Positions 46,886 to 64,000 of a stretch of DNA of 64,000 bases are shown piece by piece. The stretch is taken from assembly GCF_047511655.1 (NCBI RefSeq), contig NC_133390.1, positions 168,660,083 to 168,724,082 of the forward strand. The letters run 5' to 3'. The position numbers and the translations under genes are program-made. Numbering within the stretch: position 1 is the first letter of the stretch; the number at the start of each line of letters is the position of its first letter. Source of the stretch: Castor canadensis (lineage: Eukaryota; Chordata; Mammalia; Rodentia; Castoridae). The notes under the pieces are model-generated. The model saw nothing but the letters and a program-made list of their open reading frames with translations, made no database searches and had not been told where the DNA came from.

Positions 46886-48858
46886 CTTTGTGTCATGTCC
46901 TTTTCCCTTTGGCTCTTTTAAGATTTTCTCTTTATTAAATTGGCTTTGATTTTTATATGCCTTAAAAGTTTTATTTTGCTGTTTTGTAGTTTTGTTTGTG
47001 TCCTGTTTGGGGGTTCACTGAACTTCTTGGACTTGTGTATTTACATTTTTCATTGGTTTTGAAAAAAATTTTTCTTATGTAGCTTTTCATCTATATAATA
47101 CTAAATCAAACCAATAAAAATACAGCAATGCATAAACTTGTGGTTTGCAACATAACACAAAGCAAGTGAGCAATACTAGACAGCAAGTTTACAGATCTTC
47201 AGCAAAAATATCTAAACCCTATGAAGCAATTCTCCAGCTTCATTTAAGCAGTGAGTTCTATAAGACCAAGCAAAAAAAATTAAATCTGAAGGATAAATTT
47301 GGTATGAAAAAATTTAACTTTTTAAAAACTCCCATCAATAAATAACTTTAGAGTAAAAGATAGTAAAATTCCATTTGCAATAGCAACCAAATCTTTGAAG
47401 TTACTATGAATAAATTTCACAGAAAAGAGCAGAACTGGTCCATACATAAACACGTTACATATTCATGCCTAACATTCATATGTATTTAACACACATGTGC
47501 ATACATGTGAATATCTAGCCTCTGAAGGACATAAACAAGAACCGAGCAAGCGTTTACATTCGGCTCTTGGACTCCAGGTAAAGTGTACCTTCCCCCCCAA
47601 CTGCACAACCAAAAACCACAGAAGCCACAGGCAGGTGTCAGGATTTAAGGGTGCGGCTTAGTGTGACCACCAAATAGGCCAATGAACTGAGTGAAAGAAT
47701 TAAGCAAACCTGCCAGTTCAATCACAGGCAATACCCATGACAAGAAATCATACGTGCAGGATATATGTCCACAATGAAGAGGATGTGAGGTGGGCAAACC
47801 AGTTCTTCTCTTCCTAGTTTTATCAATGAGATAAACTCACTTCACCTTCCCTGTGCAGAATGAATAACGCAGCAGAGGCCAGGAATGGGTTTAGGAAAAA
47901 TCCCACTCATAGAATCAGAACTTACCATTAACCCCACAAAAATGGCAGTCTGCCTAACTGCATGTATCCACATAACATAATTGTAATCAGCATTGAAGAG
48001 GCCCTTTTTCCTCAGGAGCTGAATTCTAAAGAACACCTCTACGAACATGTTTATTAGAAAATCCAAGAGATTTTGAAAACACATTGACATAACCAAAGCA
48101 CTGAAAGAACAAGGGTAAACACTTTTTGGATTCAAAGACTATTTGAATTCTCTTTGCTGTTCAAATCTGCTTACTGATTTTTTTCCTATTGTAATTGCTA
48201 TTTTCTTGAGCTAGATGGAAGCTTCAGGATCACACACTGACTACCCTGAGCCTATCTCTCTTTAGAAAAGTCTTAGGAAGGGCTTTCATTGGCTCAGCTT
48301 TATCAAATATACATGAGTAGTACAACTGCCATGGGTGGAGGGGGTACCATGGTTAGTTCTCTTAATTGTCAACTTTGCAGTTAAAAGGATTGAGATGTTA
48401 CTAGATGTTTATGGAGACAGAGTTAGAAGACAAAAACCAAGCTGTCTGAGGTTTTGATAAACCATAAACTTGCCAATTATAAATTCTTCAATTATCATAG
48501 GAATAATTGATATTGAATGGGAATGAAGTCAGATTAGATCCCCACATCTGGGAACATAATAACAACACTATGGAGAGCAATCAATTAACAACCAAAAATG
48601 TGTTTCACTATTTTAAAGGGAGGCACACTTGGTATAAGGTTTGAAATGTTGCTGAAAATTTTCATAGTTCATATCAAATGTTCTACCACATTTAGTAAAT
48701 TAGCCATATCCCTCATCAAGCTCTTTGATGTTATAATGCAGGCTGATTTATGGCAGGAAAAAAATCCCATGTCCTTATACTAGTAAGATTTCAATCCTCT
48801 ACACATAGTCAGAGTTTAACATTATGTAAATTATTTTTGAATTGTTGCCTGTTGGAAC
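46886..48858. other. Unannotated sequence downstream of the intact ZNF gene
   Basis: AT-rich. It includes the probable 3' UTR of the minus-strand gene in its right part. The minus frame at 47842-48135 and the plus frame at 47145-47345 have no domain. Confidence 0.5.
48050..48055 (-). terminator. Candidate polyadenylation signal AATAAA
   Basis: tttatt on the plus strand. It is the first canonical hexamer I find after the stop codon at 48859-48861 on the minus strand, implying a 3' UTR of about 0.8 kb. Real use is unproven. Confidence 0.3.
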
Positions 48859-57117
<8,259 letters not shown>

Positions 57118-57843
57118 ATTCAGGTGCTCTTGAGAAAAGGCCAAGAGTAGTGAAAGAAGAGCTGGGTAAGGAAGAATGGGGAATTGGAGTCATGAGAGGT
57201 CTTTTACCCATAGCAGCCTTTACCCACAAGACACACACCCCTCCATGTAGAATGACCCTTTGACCAATATAGCACAGGAAGCAACAGACTGAGGGAATGT
57301 CCACTTATAGTTCTGAAATAATTACATAGAGCTCTTCTTATTGAGTGTAAACAAAAGTTTTCTACTGAATTACCGTCAATACATGCTTCCTTTGGAAAAG
57401 TGTAAAATAACCTATAAATTCAATACTAGAAGATTGGGTTAAAAAGTTAGCATACACAAAGTTTGGAACAGTACTCCAGCACTAAAACTGATTCTAGGAT
57501 TAAAATATTTATTGGTTTAGAAAAATATTGATATTATGTCACTTACCTACTTTCTTGCTAATATGTTTAGCCAATGATATCAGAGAACTCAGAAAAAAGG
57601 AATGCAAGTACTTTAAGATGTTTATCTTTTTTTGACTGTTTGGTCTCCCGTAAGTGCAGTTTCACAAGAGGACGTTTTGCTAAGAAACATTTCTGGTTTT
57701 GTTTTCAACTTAAATGTGGTGGACAGAGCCCTGACCTGGGAATCAAGAGGCCAGAATTTAATTCTTGGCTCTGTCACTAGCAAACTGCCTAAATAGATGA
57801 AATAGTTGCCTTCTAAGTCCTAATTTTAAAATAAAGTAAGTTT

Positions 57844-57930
57844 TAGGCTGGAGGCGTGGCTCAAGTGGTAGAGTGCCTGCCTCGCAAATGTGAAGTCCTG
57901 AGTTCAAACCACAGTAACACCCAAATAAAG
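57844..57930 (+). mobile_element. ID-like SINE
   Basis: 'aggctggaggcgtggctcaa', 'gtagagtgcctgcctcgcaa' and 'gagttcaaaccacagtaaca'. Confidence 0.9.
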
Positions 57931-58079
57931 TAAAACTAAATGATTAAAAAAACTTTCCTCTACACTGTGTGATTCTACACGGGAGAAATTCAATAAATTC
58001 CAGGGAGCGTGGCACGTGGTTTGAACAGCTCAGAATAAACAAAGAAAGAAGACTGTATGACATGAGATGTATTTAGCAT

Positions 58080-58850
58080 GTGACCAGAAAATCGTTTCCT
58101 TAGCTATGGCCGATACCCCGTCCCTCCAAGGAACCCCTGGTAGATCCTCCAATATGAAGCGGCATCCTACCAAACCCAGACCCTGCCCATTCCCTCATTT
58201 GCAGCTCACATCCTGTCAAGTTGAACTGAAGCTTTGCTTCCAGTCATCAATGGCTGCAGGTCCCAGGGCACCTGCGGAATTTCCGGGACAGGATCTTAGC
58301 CCTCAAATGCACAAACCCTTCTCCTTCACAGAGCACCGTCTTCAGGCAAGGACAGCCGCCGGGGGCCGTCCCAAGGCCTGCAGGTCTGGAGCCCAGAGAA
58401 GCCCTCCAGCCTCGCCCCCATCATCCGGGAATCCCGCAGTAGGGCCTCCCGGGAGAGACCAAAGCGGGGAGAACCCGCGGCCCCCTCCACGAGCCCGAGG
58501 TCGGCTCCACCCAGCCCACCTTTCCCTCCGACCCTCGAGGGCCCAGAGCTCGCCGCCAGCCCTGCCTCTGACTCGTGGGTACACCCACTTCGCCTCCAGC
58601 TCGCACCGGGCCCAGGTGACGCGGGAATCCAGAAGCTGTAGGATCCTCCCCCGGAAGAACCTGGGGAACCGGAAGAATATCCCGGTAGCGGTCCGGAAGT
58701 GGCGCATGCGCAGCAGAGGCCTCCGGGCCCCCTTTCCCAGGGTTCTCCAAAGGGCGCTGGTCGTGTTTCCGGGACCACATTACCCAGAAGGCACCGCGTC
58801 CTCATCCGGAGTAGAGGGTTCCTTTGAGGGTTTTCTGCTTTAATTACCGG
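58080..58850 (-). promoter_or_regulatory. CpG-island promoter of the intact KRAB-ZNF gene
   Basis: Dense CpG from about 58250 to 58810. Visible motifs: a perfect NRF1-type palindrome gcgcatgcgc (58702-58711); ETS/GABP sites ccggaagt (58693-58700), ccggaaga (58651-58658) and ccggaaga (58669-58676); a ZNF143-like acattacccagaaggcac (about 58777-58794). All lie 1.6 kb upstream of the start exon, in the orientation expected for a minus-strand gene. The first, non-coding exon probably begins near 58.7 kb. A possible donor is at 58520 (aaag|gtgggc), but this is weak. The 258-codon plus frame at 58067-58843 and the minus frames opposite are products of low AT content, not genes. Confidence 0.8.
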
Positions 58851-59107
58851 GCTTGGTTGACTGCTACAAACCACTGACAGAAATGTTTCATGTCGATAGC
58901 ACTGCGACTATGGATGAGAAGGGAAAATTACAGACTGTGAAAGAATTCCCCGCAGTGTATAAAGAAAAACAATAATGATCTGTAAGATTTCTTCCACATA
59001 GATAAAAAATAAAATCTGGCATCTAAAATTAAACAACAAATATATGACAATTGAAGATAAATCAGAATATCTCTAAATATCTGTAAAGAAAATAATGTAG
59101 CTAGCTA
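58851..59107. other. Unannotated flank of the promoter
   Basis: AT-rich. Nothing is seen. Confidence 0.5.
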
Positions 59108-59226
59108 GGTTTGGTGACATATACCTGTAATCCCAGCACTTGGGAGACTGAGGCAGGAGGATCATGAGTTCAAGGCCACCTTGGGTTACATAGACTCTTG
59201 TCTCAAAAAAAGAAAAGAAAGAAAGT
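59108..59226 (+). mobile_element. B1-type SINE
   Basis: 'gtgacatatacctgtaatcc', 'cagcacttgggagactgagg', 'gagttcaaggccaccttggg' and an A/G-rich tail. A full B1 monomer. Confidence 0.9.
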
Positions 59227-59524
59227 AAAGAATTCATTAGATATAATACCAATTCCCAGATAGCTGAGAATTAATGTTGCATATTAATGGTGCATATCTG
59301 AGAGTTTTACAGTAAGGCAAGTCATAATTTATTATTAATATGTTAATTTATTTTAACAATACCAATATTTAATATGTAATGTGAATAATAGAGAAAATGG
59401 CTCTTTATCCAGAAAGACAAATATGTATATATATTGCATATACATTGAATAAAAAGCTATAGAATGCTTTCCTTGTTGGGTGGCATGATAGTTTTAGACA
59501 AAATTATGATATGTTATTACCAAG

Positions 59525-60095
59525 CTCCAGAAAAGAACACTTAGCACCTGCAGTAGCCAGTCTTCAAAGATGGCCCTCAATGAACCAAATTCCCCAGTAT
59601 TAAAGGCTTGTGTTTTTCCCTTCCACATTAAATTTGGCTGACATTGTGACTCCCTTTAGCCAAAGGAATTCATCAAAAGTGACATTGTCAGTTCTTGAAA
59701 ATAAGACTTATGAAGTACTGAAGCTGCAGCTTTGCCTTTTGGAGGGCTCTTAGATACTACTTAAGAAATCCAGGTACCCTGATTGGAGACCAATTAGAGA
59801 GACCAAGAGGAGAAGAGTGAGAGAACCTGAGATCACATGGAGAAAAAGAGGCCCAGCTTTCCTAGCAACAAATCTGTGCCTTATCTTGTCAAGGCAACAT
59901 CTTGAATGAATGTGCCATCTTGAACTTTCCAGGCAGCCAAGTCCCTGGATGACTTCAGTCCAGACAAAATCATATGAACCAGAACCACCTAGCTGATCCA
60001 AGTAAGCCTACAGAGTACAAGAAATAATAGATTGTGTTGTTTTAAGCCACTAAGTTTGTGGGTAGTTTTTTATGCAGTAACAAATAGACAAAACA
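59525..60095 (+). mobile_element. MLT1-like LTR
   Basis: 'gccagtcttcaaagatggcc', 'gctgacattgtgactccctt', 'tgttttaagccactaagttt' and 'tatgcagtaacaaatagac' occur in MLT1 order. It explains the minus frame at 59750-60001. Confidence 0.65.
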
Positions 60096-60218
60096 CCAAC
60101 AAAAGATTATTTCTGGAACTATCATATGTGAAGATGCCATTCTAAAGCAATGAGGTTTATTGTTAAATTATTGAAATGTGTTGTGAGGCAACTCATTAAC
60201 CATCTGGAGCAAAAAATT

Positions 60219-60257
60219 AAACATTTATTGTCATCTCACACATGACAATAAATGTTT
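60219..60257. repeat. Perfect 16-bp inverted repeat with 7-base loop
   Basis: aaacatttattgtcat (60219-60234), loop ctcacac, then atgacaataaatgttt (60242-60257). The arms are exact reverse complements. Confidence 0.95.
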
Positions 60258-60904
60258 CACACAGATATACAGTTTGCTATTTAAAAAGCAGACTGAGTGA
60301 TTTTTGATCGCTTATGTAGAAAAGGTAGGATTCCACAAACAGATACTGAAGAGGAAATGACTGACAAATTTGGCTATAGAAAACTGAAAAATAAACTCTG
60401 GGAAAAATAGGCTTAAAAAACAAATAAGTTTTTAAATTAAAAAGCTTTTAATTAAACATTTTAATAAAGTTTTCTAGAAGTTTGTGGATATATCTTAAAT
60501 ATTCTGTTAAGGAAAACAAAAAGAAAGAAAAACATGCAGCAAAATATGCCATGACTTTTATTGGAATTTCATTAAAGAAAACAAAATTTCCTATTAACCA
60601 AGAAAATGGAATGTATTTCTATTTATTCAAGTTTAGATATTTTCAAATGGTTTGCTGCTATTGTAATTGAGACTTTCCTTTTATCTCATTTTCACTTTCA
60701 CATAAAAGAATTGCTAAAATTTGCTACATGTTTATTAAAGAGTTCTAAACATACACTTTTAAAAAAATCTATTGTAAAAGCAGCAAGAGGTTGTGAATCA
60801 CCTAACCTGAGGCATGATCATTTCTGGAAATGTATACACAGATAATACATTTTCTTATTTTGATCTGTAGTTTACAATTTATTTAAAAATTTCCTGTATT
60901 ACTT

Positions 60905-61204
60905 GGATGTATTAATTATATATGCTTGTGTAACAAATTACCCCAAAACTTAGTGGTTTAAAATGGTGGTATTTGTTATCTAATAGTTTCTGGCAGTAAG
61001 CCATCTAGGCATGGTTTAGGTGGCTTCTCTTCTTCAGGTTGTCTCTTTGCAATCAAGGTATTGGCTGTGCCTGAAGTCATTTCAGGGCCAGTTACAAAAA
61101 GGTCAGCTTCTAGTGTTACTGGAGTGGTTCTTGGCTGGATTCAGTCCCTTGACTCCTGAGCCTGGTCATAAGGCAGCTCACAATATTGTGCTATCTCATT
61201 AGAG

Positions 61205-61261
<57 letters not shown>

Positions 61262-61440
61262 GAACTCACAGTCTTATAAAACTCAATCCCAGTCTCAGAA
61301 ATGGCCTTTTGTCACTTTTATCATACTTTATTATGGTCCAGCCCCCACTTTAGAGGACAGGATGGTGCAAGGACATGAATATCAGGAGATGAGGGTCACT
61401 GGGAGCCATTTCATAAGCTTTCTACTATATTGAGCAACTA
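60905..61440 (-). mobile_element. Ancient interspersed repeat, family unassigned
   Basis: 'tgtaacaaattaccccaaaa', 'cttagtggtttaaaatggt', 'gcaatcaaggtattggctgt' and 'gggagccatttcataagctt' follow a widely spread mammalian repeat. The GA microsatellite lies inside it. Confidence 0.5.
61206..61258. repeat. (GA)n microsatellite
   Basis: gtgtgtgtga leads into about 25 uninterrupted GA units. Confidence 0.95.
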
Positions 61441-62829
61441 AAAAGTTGAGAAGCTAGCATAAATATCTCATTATAATACTCACTATCATGACAATGAATT
61501 TTGCATTCCTGTAACAGATCTTTTTGCTATGGGTTTTGCTCTGTACATAAAGGTTATATTTCCTAACAGATGTTGGTCTTGATCTTTCATGGGACCCACT
61601 AGTCTGCCATAAAAGCACCAGCCTGAAGCAACCATCCTGATAGGCCACAGATAGCTTATTAAGAACTCAGCTGGGGCTGAAATTTGGAATGATACCTAGA
61701 GGGCTTTGAGTGCTATATACAGAATGTGGCATATGCACTGACTACATGGCTGACATTGATGTCACCTCCCAGTGGCTGGCAGTGAAGGATGTCAGTATGA
61801 CTGGCCTCTCTCACTGTTGCCCCCACTTATATAATTTGTGCTTTCCCTCCCCACAACTTTAAATATGATGGGATAAAACTCTTTGGTCCTGGAAGGAATA
61901 GTGGCCAGTTCCAGTGGCCTCACAATGACAAATAAATGTCCCAGCTCCAGGCCTGCAGGGGACAATTCTAGGAGCATCCTTCCTGCTTCTCAGAGTTCCT
62001 GACACAGTAGAATACCTGTTGTCTACAACAGTGACCTCCACAACACACTTTTATGCTGGCCCTGCTCTGTTCTCTCCTTTTCTCTTGTCCCTCCTTCCTG
62101 CTTTCTGGAATCTTCTTCCAAATTCTTTGTCCCAGGAACTGTAGCATCTTTACCTAACATGATAGGATGATATTGTACACTGTGCCCTGTCTTCTCATCC
62201 TAGCATTTCATTTTCAACCAGAAGAAGCAAATGAAAATTTGAATTGAAGATTTCAGACTTGAAGTTACCTGCGTTCATTCTCTTTGGATGAAGACTACAG
62301 AGTTAATGTCTCAGTCCTGACATTCTGACACTAAATAGATGCTGTGTTTATCTGCTGAACACTGAAAAGGAAGGTTCCAGTCAGGATTCTGGAATGAATT
62401 CTTTCAGGATTCTCTACATTCTCAAAGGTCCGCCTCCTTCTGCTCCCAGGATGAGCAATGGTGGGGACCGTGAAGCCAAACCTTTTGAGAGTTAATGCAG
62501 GATAGAAGTGGCACTGAATAGACTGGGTCAGAGTGGGTCGTGGCCCCTATAGGACAAGCAGAGCAAGGGCTGGATGGGAAATGATAGGCATCGTGAGTGC
62601 AGAGAAGGCTGTCCACCCTGGACAGTAGGTTGGTTCAAGAACACTTCCAGGAGGGGCAGAGGCATCTCAGTGACCCAGGTGTTAGCACCTGGTGGCGCAG
62701 GAGAGGAGGATTCTCTGGCCAGAAGGAGCGACATGTGCAGGGGCAGAGGATGGCACATCTGTCATGCCAGAGCTGAGATAGCCAGGCCTGCAAAGGACAT
62801 GGCCACCAGATGGTGTCTGGTTTGAGATA
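61441..62829. other. Unannotated intergenic sequence
   Basis: Several 60-83 codon frames overlap on both strands with no domain. No gene is supported. Confidence 0.5.
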
Positions 62830-63215
62830 GTAGAGCAAATTGTATTTTCCAAAGAGGTCACTCCATCATCAAAAGGGAGACTCCATGTCCCCTCCCCCTT
62901 GAACTTGGATGGAGCTCTCCATCCATCCAGCTTTCTGTTCTGGGGCACTCGCTCTGAGACCCCAGCTGTTACCTGGAAACACAAGCTCCATGGAAGCCAC
63001 ATGTAGGTGTGGCTAAAGCCCCAGCTAAGCTTCTAGCTAACAGTCAACAGGGATCACCAGACAGGAGTAAGATGGGCCCAGCCCCAGCCCCATCTGCCTG
63101 ACCCTCCATGAAGACCCCCAATGTAGACCACTTGCCTATAAACCAACATTCTGAACTCTGAGAGAGTGTCATAATAAATGATACTGCTTATGTCACTAAG
63201 CTTGGGGGTGGCTCA
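62830..63215 (+). mobile_element. MLT1-like LTR, possible
   Basis: 'cttgaacttggatggagctc', 'ctctgagagagtgtcataat' and 'cttatgtcactaagcttggg' fit the middle and 3' end of an MLT1-type LTR. Confidence 0.5.
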
Positions 63216-63315
63216 TTACCCTGCAAATGGCCAAATAATGACCAAAGATGGAAATGCCAGGCCAGAGAGAGGTGTGGGTGGAGTTTGATACCAGACTGGA
63301 ATAACGAGGAGCCCA

Positions 63316-63475
63316 GGACCTAGAGGAGGAGAAAAAACAGAAATAGAGAAGGGGAGGGAAGGGAAAAGGAAGAGATCAAAAGAAGAGGCAGGGGAAAGGA
63401 GGGAGGAGGAGAAAAGGGGCATCGGAGGGAACGCAAGCTGTGGAGCTGTGGAGGAGAAAGAAAAGAAAAGGCAGA
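63316..63475. repeat. Polypurine (GGA/GAA-rich) tract
   Basis: About 160 bases that are nearly all G and A on the plus strand. It gives Ser/Phe/Leu/Pro-rich minus-strand frames. Confidence 0.85.
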
Positions 63476-64000
63476 CTGGGAGCAGACTTTGGAACCTGCA
63501 GTTTCTGTGGTGGCCACTAGATGGAAGCAGGACCACGGGTCAGCTGCCCTTAGACTCCCGGCATGAAGTGGTTGTTCCCAGAACACCTCGCTGGGAAGGC
63601 TGTGTCTGAGGCTGCAAAAAGGGAAGTCTGGCGGACAGCAAGCACTGAGAAAGGCCTTGAAGGCCTAGATCTTGCTGATACATCAAATGATGTCAGTTCT
63701 CCTGCTGTTGTTAGCTTGGGTCAATTCATTTGTGGGGGATGTGTTTTTTTTTTTCTTGGTCCTCTTGACACACATCCTTTTTGTTGTTGTGATAATGAAC
63801 ACCTTCCTTTAGAGAACCATTCCATTCCAACTCAGGTCTGCCTCATACTCGCATAGGCTGTGCAATGTACAACTTCAGAGGACCCACTGGAGCAGTGCCC
63901 AACCTACACAGTTGTCAAGGGCAGCCATGCATTGAGGATCCAACAAGTTGGCCATCTTACTCCCAGTCAAGGTGCAGGCACATGATACAAACTGAGTGTA
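63476..64000. other. Unannotated window end
   Basis: The plus frame at 63563-63856 has no domain and includes a T-run. No gene is supported. Confidence 0.5.

Noticed and set aside
58067-58843. 258-codon plus-strand frame
   Set aside because: It lies wholly in the CpG island, is Pro/Arg/Ser-rich, overlaps open frames on the other strand and has no domain. It reflects high GC content with few stop codons.
63216-63586. Minus-strand Phe/Ser/Pro-rich frames
   Set aside because: Translation of a polypurine tract; low complexity.

Overview
This is a mammalian genomic window, most likely from a rodent of the beaver type (Castorimorpha). The evidence is dozens of copies of two short interspersed repeats. 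One is a tRNA-derived, ID-like SINE ending in a 'gagttcaaaccccagt' box plus an A-tail. The other is a B1/7SL-type monomer with 'cctgtaatcccagctact'. They are often joined as a B1-ID dimer. There is no prokaryotic gene organisation. Coding density is very low, and most open reading frames lie inside repeats or have no recognisable family. The species call is inference from repeat type.

Layout. 1-25 kb: no convincing protein-coding gene. It holds SINEs, MIRs, old L1 pieces, three MaLR-type solo LTRs and a broken ERVL-like internal region on the minus strand. 25.2-37.9 kb: a dead KRAB zinc-finger gene on the minus strand. CpG promoter, short start exon, KRAB-A, KRAB-B and zinc-finger exon can all still be found in order. 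It carries an in-frame stop, a lost splice donor and several frameshifts. 38-48 kb: gene-free sequence with old L1 and LTR copies and one fairly young 5'-truncated L1 with a perfect 14-bp target-site duplication. 48.86-58.8 kb: an intact KRAB-C2H2 zinc-finger gene on the minus strand. Four coding exons join in phase into a predicted 681-residue protein. Transcription probably starts in a CpG island near 58.7 kb with an NRF1-type palindrome, ETS motifs and a ZNF143-like motif. 58.9-64 kb: gene-free, with LTR fragments and simple repeats.

How it fits together. The two zinc-finger loci have the same strand, exon order and splice phases, near-identical start exons (MNKSQ versus MNASQ) and alignable promoters. 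They are therefore tandem paralogues, one living and one dead. Such proteins typically bind DNA of mobile elements through the finger array and recruit TRIM28/KAP1 through KRAB to silence chromatin. I saw no wholly new biological system. The most unusual small-scale signal is a tailless SINE fragment with perfect 15-bp duplications at 55.7 kb.
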